Positions 46,734 through 59,449 of a stretch of DNA of 64,000 nt are shown here, one piece after another. Source of the DNA: Lathyrus oleraceus (Eukaryota; Streptophyta; Magnoliopsida; Fabales; Fabaceae); the NCBI RefSeq assembly GCF_024323335.1, contig NC_066585.1, positions 177,881,149 to 177,945,148 of the forward strand, in the 5' to 3' direction. The stretch's first letter is position 1. Each line of letters opens with the position of its first letter. Below the pieces are notes generated by a model. That model ran no database searches. It was given only the letters and a program-made list of their open reading frames with translations, and was not told the origin of the DNA. The position numbers and the translations under genes are program-made.

Positions 46734-49015
46734 ATGGAAAATCTTCCCCAAATATGTGTAGATACTACTGATGCGTTTATGACGACGGAAAGATTTGGTA
46801 CACGAGAAGAGGTTATCAGATGGATTAAAGAGGTTGGAATCAACAATAAAGTAACTGTTATTATCAGTTGTTCAGATACTGAAACGGGGAAGAGAGGGAG
46901 AAGTAACAAAATAATATTTGGTTGTGATAAAGGTGGGAAACATAAGATTAGTGATAGTGGTACCCAAAGTGCGTCGAAGAAATGTGGATGTCCATTTAAA
47001 ATCAGGTCGACTCCGGCGAAAGATGGATCTGGTTGGAAGATTGATGTAAAATGTGGGTTACATAATCAAGGTTTACCGGATAGATTAGAAGGTCATTCGT
47101 TTATTGGTAGGTTGACCACAGATGAGAAGCAACATGTCGCTGATTTGGCAAAGAGACATGTAGCACCTAGACACATATTTCTTTCCTTGCAAGACAATTA
47201 TCCTGAGAATGTCACTCGGATTACGCAAGTATACAAGCATAAGAGTGTGATGCAAAAAGAGACAAGAGGTCCTAGGAGTGAGATACAACATCTATTTAAG
47301 CTTATTGAGGATGCAGGATATGTATATTGGAGTAGAAAAAAAAATGACTCGGAAGTGGTGAGAGAGATATTTTAGGCACATCCTGATTCAGTTAAGTTGT
47401 TGAATATATTTCTGATTGTGTTAGTTATGGATAGCACCTACAAGACAAACACATATAGACAACCTTTGTTTGAAATTGTTGGCATGACATCGACCGAGTT
47501 GACTTTTGCTGTTGGATTTGCGTATATGGAGTCTGAGCAAACAGAGAATTTTTGCTGGGTGTTGGAGAAATTAAAAGAGTTGTTTGTGAAGAAAGACATG
47601 TGTCCACAAGTGATTTTGACAGATAGAGATCTTGCTTTGATGAAAGCAATTGAAGTTGTGTTTCCCAGCTCGATTAATTTGCTATGTAGATTTCACATTA
47701 ACAAAAACATTGGTGCCAAATGCAAACAACATGTGGTGAATGACCTGCAAAAGACGATAGACACATTATGGATGGAAGTTGTCTGGGCTAGTGATGAGGT
47801 TGAGTATGGTCAGCGGTTGCATCAACTTGAGCAAGCATGTGTTGATTATAGTGGATTTATTAATTATGTGAAAGACACATGGTTAACTCCACATAGGCAT
47901 AGATTTGTTGGAGCATGGATTAATCGAGTGCTACATTTGGGTAACACAACGACTAATCGGTATGTCTTATAATTTTGTATGTGTTATTTTTATATCTGAT
48001 ATTATTTCTATGTATTTTTTATGTGTTATTTTCAATATTTTTAGGGTTGAATCTGCTCATTGGAAGTTAAAGCAGATATTAGGAAACAGTATAGGTGACA
48101 TGGTCAAATGTTGGGAAGCAATGAATAACAACTTGAGGTTACAACTAGGAAACATTAGAGCTTCTTTTCAAAAGAGTTTTTACGAAGTTGAGCACGCGCA
48201 CGTAAGTCCCTTTTATGGTTATTTGCGTGGTTCCGTATCTCGAGCTGCTTTGAGACGTATTGCTGAAGAGTTATTGAGAGTTGATTATGTTGGAACTAAC
48301 AAGCAAATATGTGGTTGTACTCTTAGAACATCTTATGGGTTACCTTGTGCTTGTGAGTTAGGAAGATACAGACTAGGTGGTATACCGATATCCATTGATG
48401 TTGTTCATGTTCATTGGAGGAAATTAACTATGGAAGTTGAGTTAGAGGTAGGTGAAGACGATGGATCAGAGGTGGATATGACTTCTGCAATGGATGAGTT
48501 GTGGAGACGATTTAGGTCATTAGATGTTATTGGGAAAAGGGCATTAAAGAGTAGGGTATGTGAACTAGCATACCCAACAATGACAACATTGTGTCCACCA
48601 CCTGAGAAAATAAAAACCAAATGAGGAGTGAAGAAGAAATGGAAAAAACCAGCAGATTATGATGTTTATAGGGACCCTTCGTATCATGAGTATGTTGATA
48701 AGGCATCTTAATCTTCACAAAGGCAATCTCAATCTTCACAAAGGCAATCTCAACCATCACAGACTTCGAAGAAGATCAAATTATCAAAGAAGCAACCACA
48801 ATTCATTCTTCAATTTCCTAATCATATTAGGTCATACATTGAAGATGTAGTTAATGTTGAATCAGATGGTAATTATGGATTTAGAGTCATTGCATCATTG
48901 CATGGATATGGTGAGGATGGTTGGCCAATGGTTCGTAGAGAGTTGGGGTTGGAATTAATAGACAAGGATATGTCAACTTTGTATGACAAGTTATTTTCTA
49001 ATCGGTTGTCAGTAG
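46734..49015 (+). pseudogene. MULE transposase: FAR1-type DBD, DDE, SWIM and OTU-like domains
   Basis: The start ATG at 46734 follows TTTTATTTTGCAG, so a 5' untranslated intron is likely. The N-terminus has a FAR1/WRKY-GCM1-type zinc domain (CGCPFKIR, CGLHNQGLPDRLEGHSFIGR). The MULE catalytic domain follows, with D in VMDSTYKTN (about residue 233), D in LTDRDLAL (about residue 297) and E in VESAHWKLK just after an 85-bp intron (47960-48044). A SWIM-like CGC...GLPCACEL motif has Cys where His is usual. A TAG at 47373-47375 (Trp in relatives) and a TGA at 48622-48624 interrupt the frame; another stop follows near 48709. Beyond them an OTU-like segment is recognisable (ADYDVYRDPSYHEY, then DGNYGFRVIASLHGYGEDGW), in which the catalytic Cys of DGNC is Tyr. 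The gene ends at the Ogre-B insertion. Confidence 0.88.
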
Positions 49016-52000
49016 TGTCGCATTACGCGAAAAACCGGCGGGAAAAAAGAAACAACAGAGCCGCCACCGTGCGTTATTTATCCCAAAAGAGGGAAAGGAA
49101 ACGCTCAGAGTAAACCTGGGAAAAGACATGGTCTCGCGACCAAAGAGAATGGGATCGGGAGTCGGTTATGCGAAGGGAAGGTATTAGCACCCCTACGCAT
49201 CCGTCGTACTCGACGGGATCCACGCACAATAGGAGGAAAATTGTTGTTAGAACACTGCTCACAAACACACAGATACTGGCTGAAAGAGAAACAAGAAAAC
49301 AGACGAGACTGACTCGGCAGGATATCGCATCCTGGGCCTACTTAGTCTATCAAGCATAGACATCAGAGTCTAAGTAGTTCGGACCGGGGAAACGACACAT
49401 GCTCGCTAGGATGTCGCATCCTATGCATACGTATCTCCTTGGACGAAGGAGAATCAGAGCATTCGTAGCTCGGCTAACACGCACACAAACAAACACAGGC
49501 AAAGGCAAACGTGGAGCCTGAATGCCAATCAATGGGCTTACATCAGCATCCGAACCAAAACACACACAAGGAGGCAAACGTGGAGCCTGAATGCCAATCA
49601 CTGGGCTTACATCAGCATCCGAACCAAAATCACGCACAAGGAGAAGGGTCTCGATTGCAACCAGGGCAAGAGAAAGGGGAGGTCTCAATCGCAACGAGGG
49701 CGAGAGAAAAGAATTAGTGTTAGTGGTTAGTCAAACTCGACAAGACATCGCATCTCGTGCCTACGTATCTCATCTGGACATGAGAATCAGAGTTGCCGTA
49801 GTTCGGCTAAACTATTCCTGTTGGTTTGTATTTTTTAAGTGGACAACGTCACTACGCAATCTACCGGACGCTCGACCTTTGGAGACTTACTCACCTGTAG
49901 TAGAAGGAGTTGACGTATCCTTAAGAGGGGACAATGTTTGTTTGTGTTTTAGGAAAGCTCAAGCAAGAAAGGAAGTCCTATACGAAGGAACCGTGCTACC
50001 TTAATTGTCATGCAAACGAGACTACGCGGAGTCTAGCAAACCTAGGGGATACAATCACACCACACAAACATATACAGCATGAAGTAAACACACCAACAAG
50101 GGGGCTCAAACATCAAGGCTAGGCTTTAGTCGAGGGGTCATATCAACCTCAACAAACAAGCCTCTGTATCGGGGTCAGGTTAGCTCTTAACCTTGCCATT
50201 GAGGGGCTAAGGTGAAGCCAGATGAAAGGTGATGAGGGGTGTGCCTCATTGCTTCTATCTCAGGTCCGAGAGAGCATCAGACAAGGGAGGGTGGGTCCAG
50301 AATGGGGGGACCCTTCTACGCTCAGGACATAGACTCGACTGTACAATGTACAAGATCTTGGGCTTGGATCTCAATGCTACAACCATGTAATGGGAGCAAG
50401 GAGAAGACTCACAGAATAGTGGGGGATAGATTGCTTATCCCTACCTTCCACCAATTGCCTCAGATGAGGACTTTTCCTGCTTGGGACAAATATAAACATA
50501 CACAAGCATTGCCTCTTAAGGAGAACTTCAGACAATTTGCCCGGCCAAATAACAGCCGGGTCTCCAGACTACATGAAGAAGAAAGTTCCATACCTCAATG
50601 CCAATTGCTTATAAGCAAAGCAATGCAAGTTCTTAAGAGAACTGAGCAACTAAGTGTACCTGTACAAAAGTCAAACAGAATCAGCATCTGCTTTCACAAA
50701 CAGACAACAATATAATGATCAATTAACAATCCCAATGATGTGCATAGCACAAGTCCATGTGGACCAACATCCTACAAAACAGCCACATTAGTTTACAAGT
50801 ATCAAGCAAAACATCCCAAATGTGAAACAATATCCTTAAGCCTTAACCTCTTAACCTGAAAAGCCACAATCACATTCAAATGTAAGTAACATGACCACTA
50901 GGACTAGCCTAGGGTCAAAAAGATGGAAAAATCTTAAAACAGCAACCAATTCATGATCAAAGTCAAGCTATTTCAATAACAAAGGGATCCCAATTGGTCC
51001 CATATCCAAACTATGTACGCATTTTATTTCATGCAACATGTAAGACAAAAGAAGCAAACATGGATCATATAAGAGCAACCAGCAAGATCACATCCAAATA
51101 AATGCCAAAATGGATCCAAAAATTCTACAAAAATTATATCCTAAACAGAGGACATTCAACAAGCTACATGTCAATTTTCAAGCAATTTGGATAAAAGGAG
51201 CTATAGGAATTAATTAGACATGTCAAGGCATGCAAAAACAACATCAAATGAAGTCTACAAATGTATGCTAACTTCAATTCAATGGTAAACAGTGACATTA
51301 CATGGGAAATTAGTGGGACCAAAGCCAAATGAAAGCTACACATGTCAGGAACTATTCTACCAAATTTCATGGTCATATCATTCATCATGCTCATTCTATG
51401 CATAAAATAAGGCAAACTAGTTCAAAGGAAGCATTAAGCCTACAAACAGAACTATTGCATTCAAATCCACATCAACACAATCCCAAAAATTCTCAAACAA
51501 TTTACATCTAAACAGGACCTAATCATGGTCTAGCATGTCAAATTTTAGCCTAATTGGGAAAATGGAACCACATCAATGAAAATCAACAAAAACAGTCACA
51601 ATTTCATGCTCCAAATCACAACATCAATACATACTCCCACTTCAAAAATTCATAACTCAATGAAAACAAAAAAGAAATGGATGAGACCAAAACAGGGAGG
51701 TCCTAACATGTGTCTATTACAAGCATATCAAATTTCATGATTATACAGTACCATATGAGCATTTCACAATGAATCTACCAACCTATGTCACACAAGCTTG
51801 CAAATTCAATCATCAGAAATGAAAAATCATGATCAATTAGAAAACACAATGAACAATTCCACAAAAATTCACAAAGGATCCTAACATGTTAATGAGCATC
51901 CATGCCAAATTTCAATCAATTCTAACAAGGATAGGTCATGCTAAAAAATCCAACAAATTGGCATCAAGAGGTGTGACACAAATTGTCACACCTAAGTTCA

Positions 52001-54344
52001 AAAATTCATAACTCCATAGCCAGGTATCAAAAACTCAAGAAATTTATATAGAAATAAGCATCATCCAGTCAACAACCATCACAAAAATTTCCAGACATTT
52101 ATTTTACAATATGAGAATTTCATGATCAAATTAGTCTAAGGTATCAAAATATACACATGTGGAAGAAACCCTAGGTCAAACGAAAAATATTCCATGCACA
52201 ACTTTGACCGATAGATCAAAAATCATCTACACTCAATGACAAAGTCAACAAAATAATTTTCACAATTTTCTGATTTTTTTATATTTTTTTTATGAATTTT
52301 CTAAGGTGCTAAAGTATTTTTTAAGAATTAAAATGAATTAATTTAAATTCAGAATGGCAAAAGTGTAATTATTGGGCGCGGGGGAGGGAAACTCCCAATT
52401 CGAATTTTCAAACCAGTTTACGGATCAAACGCGCATATTATCATCATCTTCAACAATAAATTTCCAGAAAATATGAACAAGGCTCAAGAACACGCATTCT
52501 CTAAATCCTAACCAAAATGAACAAACCTATAGTCGTTGGAACCGTTACAACATGTAGATTACAAATATCAACTCCAATTAACCTAACAATCACTAAATCA
52601 TGCAAATCGATCGATCTAGGGTTTTAGATTCAAACTTCGAGTCGCGATTTCTTGCGCTACAGTTGATCATTTTCAATTCTAAAAGTAGCATGATGATCTA
52701 CGTAACCTATTCTACCACACGCACACAATCATTCAACGAAGCATGCGATTCGAATTTTGGATAAACCTGTTATGGCAGCGGTAGGATCGGTGGAATTGGC
52801 GCGCGATTTTCAGAAACAGCAACAGTACAAGCTCGTGGCAAGGTGATGTGATGCTCAGGTCCCTTCAATTTCGCTCCTATTGCTCAAATTCAACAATCAC
52901 CATTGTAGAATCTCTCTTGGACAGTTGCAAATGGCGATGATCTTGATGCTCTCGTGTACAAACAGATGGAGTACTTGCCAATAGGAGATCAATGCAAGAA
53001 GAAGAATGCAAATTGATCAAGTTTCGAAGGAGTTTGGAAGATTTTTGTGTTTGTGAGTTCTTGAAAATTCTTGAGAGGATTGTGATGATTTGATCCAAAT
53101 TTTTGGTGAAAATGAATTCTGTTATGATTTGGAAGTGATTAGGAATATATATGTTGCACTAATCCATGATTAATCAAGGTAATTAACCAAATTGGAATGT
53201 TAAGCAAATTGCATTTTCCTTCAAAATGGCCAAAAATGCCCTTCCTTCAAATCAGTCCAAATAGCAGCTCAACTTTGGTTCCAACAAGTCCAAAATACCA
53301 TATGCAATGTGTAGAAACAAGTTTCATTTCAATTGGATAAGTATTCTTGAATTTCACCATGTGATGGAAAATGTCCAATTTATGCACTTTCATTCTTCAA
53401 GCCAAAACTCAAATTATGAAGCCTAGCCATGAAATGATGATTCAAACACATTCCAAATGCCATTCCTGAGGTGTTGCAAAAAGTCCCATCTCAAAATTCC
53501 AAATATTTTGCAAGTTGGACGATTTTGCCCCTGGTTCAATTTAACAGTCCAGTTGAAAAGTGACTTTTTGCATTGGCCACTTTTGGAAAAATCCAATGAT
53601 GCACCCTTGAAGTACATGTCAAATGGAGTTTGTGCATATAAAGAACTTGCAATTTGGACAAAGCATGTGGTGGTTATGGCCTCCTGATTACGGGTCTTTT
53701 CTGAAATTCACTGAGCCATATTTTGCAAACCACACATTGGATTTTTGAGTTCTTGGACTTTTTGGAAAGGTGAGAACAAGATCTTCAACTTTCATGTTGG
53801 ACAAAATTCCATTTGAAGCTTGTATGATGAAGTTATTTTGAGGAGAAAAAGTTTCCATTTTGGGCAGCTGAGATTACAGGTCGCCTGCTATTTTTGGAAA
53901 CTTTCTGTCTGGCCTCCAAATCCTCAACCTTGGTCTTTGGCATGTCAAATGAGACTTATAGGGACATGAATGAGGCCTTTCAAACCATTTCCCACCTTCC
54001 AATCCATAAAATCGGGCACAGTTGACCACAGTTGACTTTCTAGGATTTCTGGTTGACTGAACAATGACTGATGACTCCTGAGCATCCAATCTTTGGCCAA
54101 ACCACTTCAAAATGATCTTTGGACCATATGAGCTTGAAAAATCAACCCTAAGGCTTTGTCTCAATGAAAATGGCACTTGCTTGCTTGATTGACTGATTCT
54201 CCTGATCAGTTTGACCTGATTCATCAACTGAACTTGCACTGGGGCAAATGGACAATGCAATGTTATGCAGTGGACATTGTTAATGCTATGACCTAATATG
54301 AAATGAATGTACACAATGGTAGGGTGCAAATTTGAGGTGCTACA
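49016..54344 (-). repeat. 3' LTR of Ogre-B (5.3 kb)
   Basis: Borders TGTCGCATT...GTGCTACA. It has the conserved AAGGGAAGGTATTAGCACCC block near 49175 and direct repeats of a CAAACGTGGAGCCTGAATGC unit (49507 and 49579). The rest is non-coding; open frames in it have no recognisable content. Confidence 0.9.
49500..49640. repeat. Short tandem duplication in the Ogre-B LTR (72-bp unit)
   Basis: Two adjacent copies starting near 49505 and 49577, sharing GGCTTACATCAGCATCCGAA; the same pair is present in the other LTR (63593-63728). Confidence 0.85.
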
Positions 54345-54360
54345 TCTGCCCCTATTCAAT
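54345..54360 (-). other. Polypurine tract of Ogre-B
   Basis: ATTGAATAGGGGCAGA on the sense strand directly before the 3' LTR. Confidence 0.75.
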
Positions 54361-54499
54361 CAACTGGGAACCCGAATGGATGAGAGCAACGGCTGTCAGA
54401 CTTTCAGGGTAAACAGGGATTGAATACCAAGAACCGTAGAAATTTGCACACTGCTGGGAATTTTCTGTTTTCTTGTTTTTATTGTTTTTTTTCTTTCAG

Positions 54500-55020
54500 G
54501 GGTACAAGCACATCCAGACATCTCAACACGATGAATGGGAACAGAAATCATCTCAACTAGATGCCAACGGACAACTAGGAAACACTCAACGTTTACCAAA
54601 ACCAACGGAGAGGTAACTCAACTCTACTGGGGATAACCAGGAAAGGATACAACCATACGTCAGCGGACGTAATGGGGAAAAACTCAACGTTTACCAAGAC
54701 CAACGGAGAGGTAACCAAACATCATAGGATGAATGGGAACAGAAATCATCTCAACTAGATGCCAACGGACAACTAGGAAACACTCAACGTTTACCAAAAC
54801 CAACGGAGAGGTAACTCAACTCTACTGGGGATAACCAGGAAAGGATACAACCATACGTCAGCGGACGTAATGGGGAAAAACTCAACGTTTACCGAAACCA
54901 ACGGAGAGGTAACCAGACATCATAGGATGAATGGGAAGGATAGTGATACAACCATACGTCAGCGGACGAAATGGGAAAGACTCAACGTTTACCAAGACCA
55001 ACGGAGAGGTAACCAGACAT
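54500..55020 (-). repeat. Tandem repeat with about 198-bp units, 3' region of Ogre-B
   Basis: A block running from GATGAATGGGAACAGAAATC (54529) recurs at 54727, followed by a shorter third copy. Within each block CTCAACGTTTACCAA and CCAACGGAGAGGTAAC recur, so the 198-bp unit is itself composed of smaller related parts. Confidence 0.88.
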
Positions 55021-55960
55021 CATAGGATGAATGGGAAGACTCGACCAGATGTCATAGGACGAAAGGGAGAAGCTCGACGTTTATCGACACCAACGGAGAA
55101 GGAGGAAACTCAACCAGACGTCATAGGACGAAAGGGAGACTCAACGTTTATCGACACCAACGGAGAAGGAGAAAACTCAGCCAGACGTCATAGGACGAAA
55201 GGGAGACTCAACGTTTATCGACACCAACGGAGGAGGAGAAAACTCAGCCAAGACGTCATAGGACGAAAGGGAGACTCAACGTTTATCGACACCAACGGAG
55301 AAGGAGGAAACTCAGCCAAGACGTCATAGGACGAAAGGGAGACTCAACGTTTATCGACACCAACGGAGAAGGAGGAAACTCAGCCAAGACGTCATAGGAC
55401 GAAAGGGAGACTCAACGTTTATCGACACCAACGGAGAAGGAGAAAACTCAGCCAGACGTCATAGGACGAAAGGGAGAAGGAGAAAACTCAGCCAGACGTC
55501 ATAGGACGAAAGGGAGACTCAACCAGACGTCATCGGACGAAAGGGAGAAGGAGAAAACTCAGCCAGACGTCATAGGACGAAAGGGAGAAGGAGAAAACTC
55601 AGCCAGACGTCATAGGACGAAAGGGAGACTCAACCAGACGTCATCGGACGAAAGGGAGAAGGAGAAAACTCAGCCAGACGTCATAGGACGAAAGGGAGAC
55701 TCAACCAGACGTCATCGGACGAAAGGGAGAAGGAGAAAACTCAGCCAGACGTCATAGGACGAAAGGGAGAAGGAGAAAACTCAGCCAGACGTCATAGAAC
55801 GAAAGGGAGACTCAACCAGACGTCATAGGACGAAAGGGAGAAGGAGAAAACTCAGCCAGACGTCATAGGACGAAAGGGAGACTCAACCAGACGTCATCGG
55901 ACGAAAGGGAGAAGGGGAAAACTCAGCCAGACGTCATAGGACGAAAGGGAGAAGGAGAAA
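55020..55960 (-). repeat. Tandem repeat with mixed 68-, 40- and 32-bp periods, 3' region of Ogre-B
   Basis: About twenty copies of GTCATAGGACGAAAGGGAGA (some with TCGG for TAGG). The first six are spaced about 68 bp and carry CGTTTATCGACACCAACGGA. From about 55456 on, the spacing is a mixture of 40 and 32 bp, mostly alternating, with the CGACACCAACG part lost. This shows stepwise shortening and re-amplification of one unit. Confidence 0.92.
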
Positions 55961-56059
55961 GCCACTTCACGAGGGAAAGGCACCACAACCGGAAACCGAA
56001 TAGGACGTCTACTGGGAATTCTGGTTGGGAAATCAACCAGACATTAATGAATGAATGGG

Positions 56060-56720
56060 AATAGGGTACACAATCAAACGTCATCGGACGAATGAGAAAA
56101 ACACAACGTTTATCGAAACCAACAGAGAGGTAGATCCACTTGGGGAAGGGTACAACTAGACGTCATAGGACGAATAGGAAAAACTCGACGTTTATCGACA
56201 CCAACGGAGAGGAGGACTCTGAGGGGAATCATAAGGCATTACCAAATGATCTGTGGGGAATAAACAACTATACGTCATCGGACGCATAGGAAAAATTCGA
56301 CGTTTATCGACACCAACGGAGAGGAGGTTCAACTGGGGAAGACCCTGTAGGGAAAGATATCAACTATACGCCAACGGACGCATAGGAAAAACTCGACGTT
56401 TATCGACACCAACGGAGAGGAGTAAACTTCACTAGGGAAGAGTGAGAACACAACCAAATTATAAGCGGATAATTGGCAAAAACTCGACGTTTATCGACAC
56501 CAACGGAGAGGAGGACTCTTCTAGGGAGAGTGAACACAACCAAATCATCAACGGATGATCGGGAAAAACTCGACGTTTATCGACACCAACGGAGAGGAGG
56601 ATTCTTCTAGGGAAGAAGGACGACGTTACGAACATCGAAAGATGATATTTACCGACACCAAAGAAGACCAGACACTACGCATGACTGGGAAAGCACCGAA
56701 AGATGGTGTTTACCGACACC
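56060..56720 (-). repeat. Irregular repeat of ACTCGACGTTTATCGACACC units
   Basis: Copies at about 56187, 56286, 56393, 56482 and 56567 with 75-110 bp spacing, separated by variable TTCT(A)GGGGAAG-type spacers. They are related to the 68-bp array, and the repeat fades into TTTACCGACACCAAAGAA copies at 56650 and 56708. Confidence 0.85.
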
Positions 56721-57289
56721 AAAGAAACAACACACGCGGGTGCTGACATGATACTGACATCTACGTATGTCAGGTCAAGGCTAAACACTTGCAGGGGATC
56801 TCACCGGGAAACAAGGTCACGGCAGCGAGCAAACAGGAAGGAACACCAAGGATACCGGGTTGTAGGTATGAAACAGGTGACCGACCAAAACGTGAATTGG
56901 CTTGAAAAACACTCAACATCCTGAAGAGGGCTAGAAAAGCAGTCTTGTTAAAGGATGGACATTCGATTCCACAGGGAATACGAATCTTACTCGACTGGGG
57001 AGGACGACTTCGACCCAAGAGCGCCTGAGACATATTATCTATAGCCGTCAAAACGTAGATAATAGACTCGCATGGAAGATTATCCATAACCGGATTGTAG
57101 GTTGTTAGATGGATAAACGACCGAAAAGAAAGGCATCGTGTACCAGGAACAGGTATGTAAAGATGACCAATCAAAAGAGGATAAAGTTGCTGACTCGGAG
57201 CAAACATCCAAAAGGAAGGGGAAGACCCACTGGGGACAATACTGCTTGATCAAGGCAAGTATCCAGAGGGAAAAGAATATCAATACCAC

Positions 57290-57620
57290 AAACTGGATAC
57301 TGCAAAGAGGGGATTACATCTACCGGCTTGTAGGCAGAAAACCAGGGAAAAGTAACCAGTCATCAACGAGATGAGCACACAGGGTTAACTCCACCAAGGG
57401 GATGAAAGTGGGATTTTACAACTACCAGCTTGTAGGTAGAAAACCACAAAGATAGGACTTACAACTACCGGGTTGTAGGTAGAAGCCAACCGACAAAATG
57501 AACCACAAAGGTTACCTCTGCTAGGGGATGAAAGTGGGATTTTACAACTACCGATTTGTAGGTAGAAAACCACAAAGATAGGACTTACAACTACCGGTTT
57601 GTAGGTAGAAGCCCAAAAAA
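57290..57620. repeat. Repeated short hairpin CTACCGGTTTGTAGGTAG
   Basis: Five copies (about 57310, 57420, 57461, 57545 and 57590) with self-complementary CTACC...GGTAG arms; two looser relatives lie at 56848 and 57090. The loop sequence varies while the arms are kept. All copies are in the 3' untranslated region of Ogre-B. Confidence 0.8.
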
Positions 57621-57929
57621 TTCCGCTGAGGATAAGATGAATGAGTGCCGGTTAGTGAGCAACTATTCATTTATGCCCCAGGGAAGTACAAGAAACAGTC
57701 AACGGGGAGCCAATTTAGGATCGATCCAAAAAGGCAGACTGAATCAAGACTCACCCTAACGAGGAAAAAACTCGATAGGGAAACCTGTCCCGTGAGGGAG
57801 GGAACGGAAGCAACCGTCATCCACGAGGATCTAACTCAGTGGAGAGCGCAGAAAGAAATGGTAGACACTTTTCTGCTTAAGGGGTAGACTCTACATGGAG
57901 AGATCAGACACACCCACATCTGCTAGGGA

Positions 57930-58580
57930 ATTTGTGCTGCTGGGGATACCCGCTCGACTAAAGAGTCGCTTGCTGAGAAAACACCAACCTCTCAACCATG
58001 CTGGGGATCCCAACTCTGAAGCCGATCCAATAGCGCGATGCTAAGCTCTTTCTAACAACCCAATCTCGGCTGGTCACCACTGCCTAGGGCTAATGGACAT
58101 GTTTGCAATGTTGATGCATGAGTTTTTTTTTTGTTTTACACAATGCCCCATGATCATGGAAATGCTACGCACTAATGATGCAATATGCTATGCTTATCTA
58201 AATGATGAATGCATAAAAACACATCTCCTTCAGAGACGACACCGGGGAGCTCCAGGAACTATGCTGAGGATTTCAATACTACGTCAATTTCCACCCTGCT
58301 GGGGAAAGACAACCCTTGCCGGGGATGACCGCCATCGAACCCGAACTGCTTGGCGATTACCCTGCTAGGGGAGGCAACCCATGCTTGTCTCTACTGGGGA
58401 TGGTTTCACCGGACTCGATCCGCTTGGGGACCTTGCTGGGGGAGAACCATCAACATAAACTCTGCTGGGAAGACAGCTTCAGACTTGGGAAACAGTCACA
58501 ACTCCGTTGAGGATACGGTAACCTTCAGGCTTGCTGGGGAGGCACCGATCTCGAATCTGCTAGGGGGATGACACTCTCAA
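57930..58580 (-). repeat. Dispersed TGCTGGGGA motif cluster (sense strand TCCCCAGCA)
   Basis: Exact 9-mers at 57938, 57999, 58297 and 58532, plus about seven one- or two-mismatch versions in 650 bp. A longer match to the element's primer-binding site, TGGCGATTACCCTGCTAGGG, is at 58351-58370. On the sense RNA these read UCCCCAGCA, the same as the 3' part of the primer tRNA. Confidence 0.7.
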
Positions 58581-59449
58581 ACCCATTGGGGAAATACGGC
58601 CTATCGGACACGGGCCGCCCTTCGATTCGTCGAACACTGGTGTTCATCACCCTACCACAGTGTTGACTTTCCACTTTTGAGAACTCCCAGGCTCATCTTG
58701 GACTGTTCTAATTCATCCCCTTGTATTCCCGAATCCTCCGTACTTCACGGGGATCGAACTCCTGGGATTCATACAAACTTTCCAGTCCTTAGACTTTGAA
58801 GAGTCTTCTTGATTAACCCTCCAGGATCGTCGTCGTAATCCTTCACCGTCCTTTCATTGTTCGTCTATCCCTTGCCCCTAGTTGGACTCTGTGGGGATCT
58901 TTTGTCAAAAGGTTTCATATCACTACTCGCCAGCGAATGAAGATATCTAAAAGCACCTGCACAAGAGATTGTTAGATAAAAGCGTGCCCCAGGCGTGCCA
59001 ACACTTCAACATCTTGGTCACTCAAACTTCCGAATAAGATTTCCAGATTTCAATCTTATAAGCATGCATCGGAAGGGACCTCCATGTTTCAAAATGCAAA
59101 TATTCTTATCAAAACTAACGGATGTTTTCGTGATCAAAGCGGTAATGAAAACAAAAACAAAACTATTTGACTGAACACGCATTTATTGACTGAAACAAAA
59201 AAAGTGGCTCAGAATTGAGCAACACACCGGAAGCAAACCCTGGAAAGAGGTGATTGCGTACAAAGGAAAAAAATCTATCCTATTGGCAATGCGGAACCAT
59301 GATCTCATCGGGTTCCAACTCGGTTACACCTCACATGTCCTCAAGACTTTCCTCACCTTCTGTCTTCTGAACAAGACGCTTCCGATCGATCTCTGTCGGA
59401 GACTAGCCAAGTCATATCTCAAGCACCAACGATCATGCCGGACGCAGTT

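Larger units (their letters stand above)
46290..49015 (+). mobile_element. Mutator-like element (MULE), left part, cut by Ogre-B
   Basis: From 46290 (GGGAAAATTTTACCTTGTAC) a terminus-like region leads into a motif-rich promoter and a MULE transposase gene. The right end is not visible: the gene stops abruptly at 49015, where Ogre-B begins, and the rest must lie beyond the window behind Ogre-B's second LTR. The terminal repeat can therefore not be confirmed by its partner. The direct ACCCCTACA repetition at 46308 and 46334 is within the presumed terminus. Confidence 0.7.

Noticed and set aside
46734..49015. Domesticated FAR1/FHY3 host transcription factor
   Set aside because: The terminus-like start, OTU-like tail, stops and position favour a transposon copy; a host gene would not be expected with these breaks.
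49074..49717. Open frames present twice (also at 63162-63805)
   Set aside because: They lie in the two LTR copies of Ogre-B and are duplicated only because the LTRs are; no recognisable content.
55020..55960. Regularly spaced repeats resembling a CRISPR array
   Set aside because: The spacers are themselves repeated and the context is a plant retrotransposon; it is a tandem repeat.
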